From assembly GCF_003112435.1 (NCBI RefSeq), contig NZ_BDOQ01000003.1, positions 680,549 through 744,548 of the forward strand: a stretch of DNA of 64,000 nucleotides. The letters are read 5' to 3'. The position numbers were made by a program, and so were the translations under genes. Shown piece by piece: positions 54,660 to 63,969 of this stretch. This stretch comes from Novimethylophilus kurashikiensis (GTDB taxonomy: Bacteria; Pseudomonadota; Gammaproteobacteria; Burkholderiales; Methylophilaceae). Within the stretch, counting starts at the first letter, position 1. Every line of letters begins with the position of its first letter. The notes beneath the pieces were generated by a model. The model worked only from the letters and a program-made list of their open reading frames with translations, searched no databases and was not told where the DNA came from.

Positions 54660-57600
54660 GTTACCTCTTTTACTGTCGTGGTTCCGTCAGCTGCCTGCAA
54701 AGATACAGCTACCGAAGTTGGACTAGGAGCAAATCCTCCACCGTCACGCACTGTATAACGGTCATGGACATCAAGCGTTGAGTTGTTGGTGAAATCAATC
54801 ACCGATTTAGCATTGGTAAAGTCGAGTGCATAAATACGAGCTTCACCTAAACTGGAACATTGTTGGCTAGCTACGACAGAAGCCGGGACATTGGTTGAGA
54901 AGAAGACGATACCTCCTACCGTAGACGACGCACTCACGGTTTTCTCACCCGTTGTAGATAGCGTAATAAACCAACCTTTCTTGGCTGAGTTGTCGATACA
55001 AGACTGTGCTGTAGCCATCGCTGTTGCGTCGGTCCCTTGGAGCGCATCACTCGTCAAGTCGCACAAATCGTTTTCAGTGATGGTAGCCATGCCGCCAGTT
55101 TCTGGTGCATAAGTAGCATTAACGCTATGGCTATCCTTGATCATGTAGAAACGATTTACAACTGTTGTATCAAGAGGGTGTTCGCGGTCACCTGATCCAA
55201 TCAATACAGCATCGTACGTCGTAGAGTAGACCACCGATGGCGCAAACAAGAATTTTCGGGCATTTGCGTCACCAGAGCCAGCCAGGGAAGCGAGCAGGCT
55301 AACGGTCCAGTTGTTAGGATCAACATCATCGAAATTGACACGCCAAATATTCCCACCGGTATCTGGGGCATATGCACGGTCAGCATATCCATCATTATCC
55401 GAATCAATTACGGTTAAATCGGAGGGGATAGAAAAAGTCATGCCGCTGACTTGCTTAAACACTGCTGTCGTGGGGAAGTTGGCGGGCTTGCTGGGGCCTG
55501 CCATCCAAATGATGGAGCCATCCCGACCATCAAGGATATAAATGCCTCGTCCCATCGTTGCAGTTGCCTGAGGTTGAGCGTCGTTGGCCGTTGAATCGTA
55601 CCCAGCACCAAACACAAGGGCAGGAATAAGCACCTGACGTTTAGCTGTGGCAGTACGTTCATTCTTGGCTGAACAATTCGCATCGTAGCTTGGGCTACCC
55701 AGCGCCGCACATGATCCGGAGGACAAGCCCTTGCCGTTGAAATATTTGATATATGAGGGCGACATATCTGACCAGGTCTGGCCGAGTTCACCGAACCCGC
55801 CGTCGCTATTAGACTTCTTCCACATGTATTTGGGAGTGTCCGGATCGCTCACATTCAACCCATAAATGAATCTTCCCCCACGACGCATGCCGAGATACAA
55901 GTAGACTTTGTCAGTATCGGAGCTGATTAATTGGTTGTCTGAATTGACGTCATTGAAGTAAACATTCAACGGGCCATCTACGAAGTAGTCACGAGGGCTC
56001 GTTGTCACTTTGGGCAATTCGTAATACAGCCGCTTGAATTTTCCGAAGAACTCGCTGGGAATAAAGCCCCATTTTTCGGTGCCATCTGTTGAGAGCTGCC
56101 CACCTTTTACAGAGTGCAGAATGCCGTCGTTACCACCGTAATAAACAACGATGTCCTCATTTGCACCTGTGGAAGAAGTGACTGTTGAGCGGTTGTAGTT
56201 AACTACAGCAGGTCTTGAATGCAGTACATCACCATGCAGATACCCACGAACATCAGTAGTTGAAAGACTTGGGTTGTCATCGCCTTTCACGTTTTGTCCG
56301 CGTACCCAATTGATTAAACCATCACGGGTGATGCTTCCTGGGCTGATAGTGAATGTCCCCGTTGCTGGAGTGGTGGGAGTGGTGACTACGCTGTATGTGA
56401 AAGTACTGCCGGTTGCACTTGCAGAAGTGAGGGTGGCAGTCTTTGTCCCGTTATATTCGGTCTCATTCGCTCCGGAAATTGTAATGGAGAACGTATTTCC
56501 TACAGTTAAACTATAAGGAGCAGCGGAGAGGTTCGTGCTGGTTGTTCCTGTGACAGTTTCTGTAACAGCCGAGTTGGTGCGCGTTAGAGCGGAAATAGTA
56601 ATTGAAGCTACCCCGGTTTGGCTGGCGGTTCCCATCACTGTTGCCGGAGTACTGGGCGTCAACGGGAAGTTTGAAATAGTGAAGGAAGTTCCTGACGCAT
56701 TGGAGAAAGACCATGTGCCGTTGTAGTCACTAGGTGAAGCCCCAGCGATCGTAACCGTGCCAGAGGAGGCAAAGCCATGTTTAGCCGTAGTGGTTACCGT
56801 TACAGTTGTTCCTGAGCGCACAATACCGTCGGTTGGTTTAGCACCAATTGATGCAATGGTCACTGATGTATTGGCGGTCGTACAGTTTTTGTTGCCAGAT
56901 GCACATGTTGTCACAGGAGCTGTAGCCGTTCCACCACCACCTGGAGTGCTTGGCCCAAGGGTGATTGGATAAGTAAATTGACTGCATCCTACGTTTTGAC
57001 AAGTAACGGTAAACGTGCCGCTATATTGAGTTGGTGTTGTGCCACTTATGAGTAAGGATCCACTGGCGAAAGAATTCGCTACGTAAGAACCGCCCATGTT
57101 TACTGTCACAGTTTCTGTTGTTCCCCCTGAGTTCGTCCGTGAAATGGACCCAATGGGGTAAGAAACTCCTGCTGCTAGCGAACCCGTGATACTGCCCGTT
57201 GCTGGATAAGCAGGGCTCGTTGTGACTAGATACGTGAAGGTGTTGTTATCAATTTTTGTTATGTTTTGGTTAACAAGATTGTAATCGCTGGGCGTTGCCC
57301 CAGTAATGCTGACAGCATCTCCAGTGGAAAGCCCGTGATTAGTGGCCGTTACCGTCGCTACATTTCCTGCTCGCGTAATTGATGTGGCAGTAAAGGGCGT
57401 GAATATACCTACGCTGGTATTGGTAATATTGGTATTAGCCGTTGTAAATGAGGTATCGTTGTTGCTGGTCGTCAGCGTTGTGTTGGCTGTACAGGTTCCC
57501 GTGCAGGTAAAAAGCTTGCGGCCGGACTGATCTGTTGCGTAAGCATTGCGCAATTTCTGGGCTGCGCCGCCTTTTTCAACCAAATTGCCGTCAGGTGCAT

Positions 57601-58915
57601 CGAACGTACCGCCGGAAGACTGTGCTTGAGGATAGTAATTGAAGTCCCAAAAACCATTAGGCCAGGTTTGAGGGTTGTTAGAGTCAGTTTTCGAAGTCCA
57701 AAAACTCGTGACGGTGGGGGAGATGAACCCTTGACTCTCAACGGGCGCTTTCTGCGTCGTGGCATCAGCCATATATACGTTGTTGTTGACGTCCAGGGCA
57801 AGCTGGTACTGCTTAAGATTTCCAGGCCAGCGCGGAGAAGCATTGCTGTCTGGTCGGAACACACCCATGTACACCTGATTGAGGTAGGTGCCTCGAACGT
57901 TAACGCTTACGGGGAGTGTTGACGACGAAAAAACGCTATTTACGCCCATCATGTCGGTGAAAGCATCATCAAGTGCGGTTTTAAGCGTACTACCGTCATT
58001 GACGTAATAAAATTTACCGCCTCCATTAGCTGCGACGCTTTGCAATAGTACTTTCCAGCCTGCTGGGTGTTGACCTGACGCATCATTTGGGTCGCGGACA
58101 TAGACGACATAAGTCTTGATGGTTTGCTTACCGCTCCAGTCCGGGGTATGTCCAGTTTGTGTAGCACGAATATCGTTATTCGCGAGGTAGCGAGACCATT
58201 CATCAGCTACATTTGTTTGGAATGAATTGTCAGAAAGGGTAATGGCTGTTGTGTTCCCACCAGCAGCAGAGAGCGCGCTTGTCGCTGTGGTCAGGTCTGC
58301 CGTGTTTTCATTTCCTTTGCCGTTACTAATGTAAATGATGTAGTTCTGCTGGCAATTGTCCACCATGGGGCTGAAGTAACTGGTGCCGTCTTTTGCAGTC
58401 AGCGCATTTAATGTCGCGTTTACCGGAGATGTAATGTAAGTGTTGTTGGTGTAATCGGTTTTAACCTTGCCATTGCCTGCGTAAGGTGTTCCTCCAATGT
58501 AATACTGATAAGCTTCGTCCATTGCGAGACTGGCTTTTTGATTATTAGATTTATCATTACCAACATCTAACCCATTCACCACTGACGACAACGCATTTTT
58601 GTTTGTCGTTGTCATTTGACGTATAGCGTAGCGGACGTATGCGCCGTCCGTGTTCGAGTTACCGGTGCCGCTTTCGGTGAACATCATTAATCCAACGTTG
58701 ATGTTGGCGTTTAGATTGTCGATAACCGATTTCAGGTTAGCTTTTTCGTAGCTGAATGCATTATTCCAATTGGCCGTGTTGTCCATAATGATGAGGACAT
58801 TAGGGCGTGAGCCTGCCAAGGCAGAATTGATGAGAAACAGGTCAGTATCATCACCAAGGGCATTTCCTGAAACTAGCCCTGAAAAAAGCATAAGCGAGAT
58901 GAATAGTTTTCTCAT
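54572..58915 (-). CDS. pilY1: Type IV pilus tip adhesin PilY1, with repeat insertion
   Basis: A 1447-residue secreted pilus-tip protein. It has a signal peptide (MRKLFISLMLFSGLVSGNAL) and an N-terminal VWA-like domain (RPNVLIIMDNTANW, a degenerate MIDAS). The C-terminal beta-propeller carries a calcium loop DSDNDGYADRAYAPDTGGNI. Between about residues 470 and 862 several imperfect beta-repeats are inserted (HGLSTGDAVSITGATPSDYN, HGFASSGTVTIAGASPSDYN). The start at 58915 has GGAG 6 nt upstream; ATG 58927 is the alternative. Confidence 0.9.
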   Translation of the reverse strand: MRKLFISLMLFSGLVSGNALGDDTDLFLINSALAGSRPNVLIIMDNTANWNNAFSYEKANLKSVIDNLNANINVGLMMFTESGTGNSNTDGAYVRYAIRQMTTTNKNALSSVVNGLDVGNDKSNNQKASLAMDEAYQYYIGGTPYAGNGKVKTDYTNNTYITSPVNATLNALTAKDGTSYFSPMVDNCQQNYIIYISNGKGNENTADLTTATSALSAAGGNTTAITLSDNSFQTNVADEWSRYLANNDIRATQTGHTPDWSGKQTIKTYVVYVRDPNDASGQHPAGWKVLLQSVAANGGGKFYYVNDGSTLKTALDDAFTDMMGVNSVFSSSTLPVSVNVRGTYLNQVYMGVFRPDSNASPRWPGNLKQYQLALDVNNNVYMADATTQKAPVESQGFISPTVTSFWTSKTDSNNPQTWPNGFWDFNYYPQAQSSGGTFDAPDGNLVEKGGAAQKLRNAYATDQSGRKLFTCTGTCTANTTLTTSNNDTSFTTANTNITNTSVGIFTPFTATSITRAGNVATVTATNHGLSTGDAVSITGATPSDYNLVNQNITKIDNNTFTYLVTTSPAYPATGSITGSLAAGVSYPIGSISRTNSGGTTETVTVNMGGSYVANSFASGSLLISGTTPTQYSGTFTVTCQNVGCSQFTYPITLGPSTPGGGGTATAPVTTCASGNKNCTTANTSVTIASIGAKPTDGIVRSGTTVTVTTTAKHGFASSGTVTIAGASPSDYNGTWSFSNASGTSFTISNFPLTPSTPATVMGTASQTGVASITISALTRTNSAVTETVTGTTSTNLSAAPYSLTVGNTFSITISGANETEYNGTKTATLTSASATGSTFTYSVVTTPTTPATGTFTISPGSITRDGLINWVRGQNVKGDDNPSLSTTDVRGYLHGDVLHSRPAVVNYNRSTVTSSTGANEDIVVYYGGNDGILHSVKGGQLSTDGTEKWGFIPSEFFGKFKRLYYELPKVTTSPRDYFVDGPLNVYFNDVNSDNQLISSDTDKVYLYLGMRRGGRFIYGLNVSDPDTPKYMWKKSNSDGGFGELGQTWSDMSPSYIKYFNGKGLSSGSCAALGSPSYDANCSAKNERTATAKRQVLIPALVFGAGYDSTANDAQPQATATMGRGIYILDGRDGSIIWMAGPSKPANFPTTAVFKQVSGMTFSIPSDLTVIDSDNDGYADRAYAPDTGGNIWRVNFDDVDPNNWTVSLLASLAGSGDANARKFLFAPSVVYSTTYDAVLIGSGDREHPLDTTVVNRFYMIKDSHSVNATYAPETGGMATITENDLCDLTSDALQGTDATAMATAQSCIDNSAKKGWFITLSTTGEKTVSASSTVGGIVFFSTNVPASVVASQQCSSLGEARIYALDFTNAKSVIDFTNNSTLDVHDRYTVRDGGGFAPSPTSVAVSLQAADGTTTVKEVTCTGTTCFTPPSKPYLTRYRTYWYKEIDQ

Positions 58916-58933
58916 AGTGAACTCCATAGAACT

Positions 58934-59425
58934 TTAATTGGCGCAAGTACTGCCTGGGGGCAGTCGAATTTTGACGCCTTGATGTACGGTAATGCTGGCA
59001 TTGGTAAGACTGTCTGTTGCTGTCGCATAAATGTCCCACATGGTGGATTGCGGAGCTGAGCTTGAGGTATCACCCACTGCCCCGCCAGCTGAGAACTCAT
59101 AGTCGTAACCCGCATCTGTATAAGTATTGATGCATTTAGGTGGTTTGACAGTTACTGTAACGCCCGAAGTTGATACTGGAATTGTTGTGTTTGTGGATGG
59201 GGCAGCCGTAAAGTTAGTGGAGGTTGCAATAAAGGTATCAATGCCTTGTTGAGCAGATGCTGTGACGTTGGCAATGGTTTGCATGTTGCCGGCAATTCGG
59301 AGATTGACGCTACTAATGCGAATGGCCGAAACCACGATAACCGTCAAAACAATAAGCATCACCAACGCAATCACGAGGGTCGCGCCGGTATTGGATCGAA
59401 TACTGGAAATCTGTTTGGTTGTCAT
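58934..59425 (-). CDS. pilX: Type IV pilus minor pilin PilX
   Basis: A 163-residue PilX-type protein. The basic leader is followed by a hydrophobic helix TGATLVIALVMLIVLTVIVV lacking the classical FTLIE prepilin motif, as usual for PilX. NLRIAGNMQTIANVTASAQQ and a Cys-containing globular C-terminus follow. The ATG at 59425 overlaps the pilW stop (ATGA). Confidence 0.85.
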   Translation of the reverse strand: MTTKQISSIRSNTGATLVIALVMLIVLTVIVVSAIRISSVNLRIAGNMQTIANVTASAQQGIDTFIATSTNFTAAPSTNTTIPVSTSGVTVTVKPPKCINTYTDAGYDYEFSAGGAVGDTSSSAPQSTMWDIYATATDSLTNASITVHQGVKIRLPPGSTCAN

Positions 59426-60558
59426 GTTTTGCAATTCGTATTTGAACTGAAAATACAAGCTCTCATGCTCATGTTCATCACCCGAACAACAGAGGTGAAA
59501 GCATGCCGTTTGTATTGATCGTTGGCGGCAGGAATGGTGACAGAGCCCAACTGATAAGTCTTGGTGTCGGAATTACCGGGACTGATATCGGTGTTTCTTG
59601 CTAGTACGCCAACCTTCACGGTGACTGTATGAGCCCATTGAGTTGTGGTCATAGGTGTGGATGGGCTTGAAACTACATAGGTGTCGGGAGAGCCATCCTG
59701 ATCATTATCGATTCCGTATTCCAACTGCAGATTTTCAATGCCTTCGGCAATCGGGACAGCATAGAAGCATGGTGCTGTGGCACCGGATGAGATACAGGAT
59801 GAACTGGAAGGAGGAGTTCCCAGTTCAAGCATATATAAAGTCGGGACTGATTGGTTCTGTGCGTTTTTCGAACTGATGTAGTAGATATGGACGAGATATT
59901 GCCGAATGTCGGCCGCTGTGGCGCTGTCTTTTTTCGTGAGAGTGAAGGTTGCAGAGTTGCTGCCCAGATTGAATACAAAATTATCTGGCATCGTTTGAAT
60001 GTACCAAGAGGTTGCAGTTAGCGCCCCGCTTGTAACATTAGTGTCTGCTCGACGAGTCACCAGAATGTCGGTTCCTGCTTGGTAATTGGGTAGTAGGGTC
60101 GAAGATACATTGGTTTTACACTCGGGTGCGGCAGTGACGCTGGGCAAGGCATCGTAAACACTGCTGGCTGCATGATTACTAGAGTCTGGCAATGCGTCGT
60201 AGCCTTGAATGGGTAAGAGCATTGCCGCTTTTAGTGAGCTTAATGACGTACTGACGCAAGGGTCCGGCAGCGTTGGTACCGCTGTAGAAAAATCTGATGT
60301 CCCGGGTTGACTTAAGTTGTAATAGTTATCGTAAAAGCCGGCCAGTTTGATGTCGTCGCTTAAGGTCTGAATTGCAAAGCGGCCATTCTCGATCTGCCTA
60401 CCGGCACGTTCCTGCTCTGAACGAGCAGCGCTGGTATTGACGATGACTGTTGTGACACCCAGCACAAGCAGCATCCCTATGGTAATGGCAACCATGAGTT
60501 CGACTAGCGATAAGCCAGTTTGGGTCTGCCGAGTGAGGTGACAAGTCTTCATACGCAT
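59422..60558 (-). CDS. pilW: Type IV pilus minor pilin PilW
   Basis: A 378-residue prepilin. The leader and cleavage region QTQTGLSLVELMVAITIGML (cut after Gly) is followed by the family segment QERAGRQIENGRFAIQTLSD and a large globular domain. It lies 2 nt after pilV and overlaps pilX by 4 nt. It is expected to join PilV, PilX, FimT and PilY1 in the pilus initiation complex. Confidence 0.88.
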   Translation of the reverse strand: MRMKTCHLTRQTQTGLSLVELMVAITIGMLLVLGVTTVIVNTSAARSEQERAGRQIENGRFAIQTLSDDIKLAGFYDNYYNLSQPGTSDFSTAVPTLPDPCVSTSLSSLKAAMLLPIQGYDALPDSSNHAASSVYDALPSVTAAPECKTNVSSTLLPNYQAGTDILVTRRADTNVTSGALTATSWYIQTMPDNFVFNLGSNSATFTLTKKDSATAADIRQYLVHIYYISSKNAQNQSVPTLYMLELGTPPSSSSCISSGATAPCFYAVPIAEGIENLQLEYGIDNDQDGSPDTYVVSSPSTPMTTTQWAHTVTVKVGVLARNTDISPGNSDTKTYQLGSVTIPAANDQYKRHAFTSVVRVMNMSMRACIFSSNTNCKT

Positions 60559-60560
60559 AT

Positions 60561-61178
60561 TTAGTTAAGGTTAGGGACCATGACCACCATGCTGACCGCA
60601 CGTCTCAAGTTTTCAGCGCCATAAGTATTTTTGGCGCAGTCTGTACCGGAGGCGGGAGCGAATGTGGGATTGATGCCTTGCCAAGTTACGGTAATAGTGT
60701 AAGTCCCGTCGCTGTTATCTGTTGTTGTGGTGTCAGGTGTGAAAACAACACAACCGCGAGCATCAATCATTGCCCCCAATTTGGTGGTTCCTTTTTTTTC
60801 CGAGGCACCCAGCAAGGCCTGGTGCCAGTCGGCCAAATCGCTCAAAGCAGTCGCCTCATAGGTCGCTGAACCGGTACCGCAAGTAAGCGATGTAGGGTCA
60901 GGTGTAACACTTGCTGTAGACGAACCCAGGAATTGCGTATCTTGAGCGCTACTGGCAGTAAAGCCATAACAATAACTAGCTTGCCGGTTGGCTTTAATCC
61001 GATCTGCCATATCCTGCAACAGAACGATGGCTTGGACGCGTTGATAGCTTTCCATTTCTGATCGTTGTGCTAAAGCTTGCAGACCAGCGAGTCCCAATAG
61101 CCCGATCAATAGGATTAGCAGGGAGATCAGGATTTCTATCATCCCGAAGCCTGAATTCAGTTTGTACGAGGATCTCAT
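60561..61178 (-). CDS. pilV: Type IV pilus modification/minor pilin PilV
   Basis: A 205-residue prepilin with cleavage motif NSGFGMIEILISLLILLIGL and the family helix QALAQRSEMESYQRVQAIVL with QDMADRIKANR. ATG 61178 overlaps the fimT stop by ATGA; an in-frame TTG at 61184 is less likely. Confidence 0.88.
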   Translation of the reverse strand: MRSSYKLNSGFGMIEILISLLILLIGLLGLAGLQALAQRSEMESYQRVQAIVLLQDMADRIKANRQASYCYGFTASSAQDTQFLGSSTASVTPDPTSLTCGTGSATYEATALSDLADWHQALLGASEKKGTTKLGAMIDARGCVVFTPDTTTTDNSDGTYTITVTWQGINPTFAPASGTDCAKNTYGAENLRRAVSMVVMVPNLN

Positions 61179-61702
61179 GGGCAACTACCCGAGCTGCTGA
61201 TTGTTTTTGAAATTGGCATACCCGTTGCATCAGTTACGATACATCGAGCTTGATAAGTTACCCCGCTCTGTGATGAAGCAATCTTAGTGTTGAATGCAGA
61301 AATCGAGCTGGCCAACCTTCCGTTACGCGTGTAGCTGATAGTAGTTGGTGCACCTGTTATAGCAATATTGTTCATCGACTCGTGTCGTTGAACGAAGGTG
61401 CCGGTGCCCGTCGAGCAATTCACAGTATTGCTGGCGTAGTACACACACCAGCCGTTGGCCCAACTGCTTCCGGCAGGTACCATATTCACCGTTGCATTAA
61501 TCTTGATGGCTTCGCTTCTGGCCAACATCATGGAATTGGCAAAGTCGAATGACGCATTTTTAATACGGTGAGTCAGGATGAAGCTGCGATAAGAAGGGAC
61601 TGCTATTGCAGCAAGAATTCCGGCAATTGCAACGGTAGTAAGCAGCTCGATCAGAGTGAATCCATTCTGCCTCTTAATTTGGTATTGGGGTTGTTTAAAC
61701 AT
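61175..61702 (-). CDS. fimT: GspH/FimT-type minor pilin
   Basis: A 175-residue prepilin with the class III motif RQNGFTLIELLTTVAIAGIL. The GspH/FimT region has AVPSYRSFILTHRIKNASFD and a C-terminal disulfide-like pair. It lies 10 nt after pilE and overlaps pilV. In naturally transformable species FimT can bind DNA; whether it does here is not visible. Confidence 0.87.
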   Translation of the reverse strand: MFKQPQYQIKRQNGFTLIELLTTVAIAGILAAIAVPSYRSFILTHRIKNASFDFANSMMLARSEAIKINATVNMVPAGSSWANGWCVYYASNTVNCSTGTGTFVQRHESMNNIAITGAPTTISYTRNGRLASSISAFNTKIASSQSGVTYQARCIVTDATGMPISKTISSSGSCP

Positions 61703-61712
61703 GATCCACGAA

Positions 61713-62150
61713 TTACCAGCAAGAGGTGACTGAGCCAGTACCGCTAATACGTTTAGTACCGGTTTGATCGATGCTCACACTACCGCATTGGGTGTCCCGT
61801 GATAATTGAGTGCCGGTAGGCGTCGCGGTGACTTTGTAATAAGGTGGGGTTGTCGTGACAGCGCCCACTTTGATCGTGTAATTGGTTGAGACATTAGAAG
61901 GAACGGTAAGATTAAGCGTTGTAAGGCCCGTGCTGTCACCAGGATCGGCGGAAACCCCCGCATATTGTCTAGCATCGAGCAGGTACTGTTCTTGGCGGTT
62001 TGCAACCGTTAGAAGAAAACTCTCTGCTGCAGTTCGGTTTGATTTCACAACATGTTGAATATAGGACGGATAGGCAATTGCTGCCAAAATGCCCGCGATT
62101 GCAACAACAATCATCAACTCAATTAATGTAAATCCTTTCCCCTGCCGCAT
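61713..62150 (-). CDS. pilE: PilE-like type IV pilin
   Basis: A 145-residue prepilin with a short leader RQGKG cleaved before FTLIELMIVVAIAGILAAIA. The PilE segment has YPSYIQHVVKSNRTAAESFL and a C-terminal Cys pair (TQCGSVSID, GSVTSCW). ATG 62150 has AGGAG 8 nt upstream; the TTG at 62156 is rejected. It is the first gene of the minor-pilin operon. Short length and context suggest a minor rather than the major pilin. Confidence 0.88.
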   Translation of the reverse strand: MRQGKGFTLIELMIVVAIAGILAAIAYPSYIQHVVKSNRTAAESFLLTVANRQEQYLLDARQYAGVSADPGDSTGLTTLNLTVPSNVSTNYTIKVGAVTTTPPYYKVTATPTGTQLSRDTQCGSVSIDQTGTKRISGTGSVTSCW

Positions 62151-62313
62151 AACCAATACTCCTTATATGTCTTATCTGAATCATATTAATCTTCAATGTC
62201 CACCGCTATTTTAAGCTGATTAACGGTAATACTCGCTGTATGAACGGCGGCTGGCAAATCAATATGAAGAAATGTGCTCTGTGCTAACATTCGTATTTTG
62301 AAAGATCAATAAA

Positions 62314-62436
62314 ATGCGCAAGTTAGTTGAAGTATTCGCACTGGTGGCAGTGATTACGCTACTTTACGGTTGCGGCACTCGCGGCCCGCTCTATCTCCCC
62401 GAACAACGTTACCCTCAACCCCAGCAGGATAAATAA
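62314..62436 (+). CDS. lptM: LPS translocon maturation chaperone LptM (YifL-type lipoprotein)
   Basis: A 40-residue lipoprotein: hydrophobic signal LVEVFALVAVITLLYGC with lipobox LLYGC, then the family signature GTRGPLYLPEQR. LptM aids LptD folding in the outer membrane. Its place directly before lysA is conserved in many proteobacteria. The TAA is followed immediately by the GTG of lysA. Confidence 0.9.
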   Translation: MRKLVEVFALVAVITLLYGCGTRGPLYLPEQRYPQPQQDK

Positions 62437-63681
62437 GTGAACGTCTTTACTCCCAAGGGCGGCGAGCTCTATGCCGAGGCAGTTCCGCTCGCCCAGATCG
62501 CCCAGCAGTTTTCTACACCGACTTACGTCTATTCGCAAACCGCGTTGCAAGAGGCATATCGCGAATTTGATGAAGGCTTTGCTGGTATCGATCATCTCAT
62601 TTGCTATGCGGTGAAAGCGAATTCCAATCTGGCGGTACTTAATACCTTTGCCAAGATGGGCGCGGGGTTCGATATTGTTTCTGGTGGCGAGTTGGCGCGT
62701 GTCATCGCTGCCGGCGGCGATCCGGGAAAGGTGGTATTTTCGGGCATCGGTAAAGCTGCCGCGGAAATGCGCCAAGCGCTGGAAGCAGGCATTTTGTGCT
62801 TCAACATCGAGTCCGAAAGCGAGTTGGAACGCCTCAACAAGGTGGCGGGCGAAATGGGCAAGGTGGCGCCGATTTCACTGCGAGTTAATCCGGATGTGGA
62901 TGCAAAGACCCATCCGTACATTTCTACCGGCCTCAAGAACAACAAGTTTGGCGTGGCGTACGATAGTGCTTTTGCACTCTATCAACGCGCTGCATCTATG
63001 CCGAATGTCTCGATTCATGGGGTGGATTGTCATATCGGCTCGCAACTGACCGAAATCGATCCCTTTCTGGCTGCGCTGGAACGGGTGTTGGCCTTGGTAG
63101 ATCGTCTTGCTGCTGCCGGAATTTCCATTCGGCATCTCGACCTGGGTGGCGGTGTCGGCATTTGCTATCGCGATGAAACGCCGCCAGAAATTGCTGTGTA
63201 TGCCGCAAAACTCAAGGAGCGTCTCAAGGGTCGCAGTTTCAAGCTACTGTTGGAGCCTGGTCGCGCGCTGGTGGGCAATGCCGGCGTGTTGCTGACACGG
63301 GTGGAATACTTGAAGCACGGCGAAGCCAAGAATTTTGCCATTGTCGATGCGGCTATGAACGATCTCATGCGCCCTGCACTTTACGATGCCTGGCACGACA
63401 TTCTGGCTGTGGAGCCGCGTATCGGCACCAACGAGATTTTTGAAATCGTAGGTCCTGTATGTGAGAGCGGCGATTTCCTCGGTCACGACCGCGAGTTATG
63501 CCTCGAAGAGGGAGATTTGCTGGCCGTGATGTCCGCTGGCGCCTACGGCATGAGCATGAGCTCCAACTACAATACGCGCACCCGTGCGGCTGAAGTAATG
63601 GTCAATGGTAACGATGTGAAGCTGGTGCGAAAGCGCGAGACTGTGGAAGGATTGCTGGCCGGTGAAATAGTTTATAAGTAA
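62437..63681 (+). CDS. lysA: Diaminopimelate decarboxylase
   Basis: LysA makes lysine from meso-diaminopimelate with PLP. The 414-residue fold-type III enzyme has the PLP lysine in HLICYAVKANSNLAVLN, then GAGFDIVSGGELARVIAAG, HIGSQL, the phosphate loop LDLGGGVGI and LLLEPGRALVGNAG. The substrate-Cys motif is VGPVCESGDFLG. The start is GTG at 62437, abutting the lptM stop. Confidence 0.96.
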   Translation: MNVFTPKGGELYAEAVPLAQIAQQFSTPTYVYSQTALQEAYREFDEGFAGIDHLICYAVKANSNLAVLNTFAKMGAGFDIVSGGELARVIAAGGDPGKVVFSGIGKAAAEMRQALEAGILCFNIESESELERLNKVAGEMGKVAPISLRVNPDVDAKTHPYISTGLKNNKFGVAYDSAFALYQRAASMPNVSIHGVDCHIGSQLTEIDPFLAALERVLALVDRLAAAGISIRHLDLGGGVGICYRDETPPEIAVYAAKLKERLKGRSFKLLLEPGRALVGNAGVLLTRVEYLKHGEAKNFAIVDAAMNDLMRPALYDAWHDILAVEPRIGTNEIFEIVGPVCESGDFLGHDRELCLEEGDLLAVMSAGAYGMSMSSNYNTRTRAAEVMVNGNDVKLVRKRETVEGLLAGEIVYK

Positions 63682-63804
63682 TTGAATTTAAATATATTTA
63701 TCTCTTACCCTCGATTGGTTTTAGGGGAGTTGTAAAGCAAAGCGATTAGGCGTAGATTGTTCTTCCGCAGTATCTAACAACCATTACACAAACGGAGGAT
63801 GCAG

Positions 63805-63969
63805 ATGAAGAAATCGATTTTTGCCTTGCTGTGCATGCTGTTCGCGTTGTTCGCCGCTCCCATGGTTTATGCAGATGATGCGTCTGATGACGCGACAGTC
63901 GCCCAGGATGAACCATTGCCTCCGTTGGTCGATCCGGCCATTGCGAATAGCGATACCCCAGAGCAGTAA
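63805..63969 (+). CDS. Small exported acidic protein
   Basis: A 54-residue protein. The signal peptide KKSIFALLCMLFALFAAPMV is followed by YA and a cleavage site. The mature part is about 32 acidic, Pro-containing residues (DDASDDATVAQDEPLPPLVD). GGAGG lies upstream of the ATG. No family is recognised. The bases after its stop (CGCC...GGCG) may be part of a terminator cut by the right edge. Confidence 0.6.
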   Translation: MKKSIFALLCMLFALFAAPMVYADDASDDATVAQDEPLPPLVDPAIANSDTPEQ

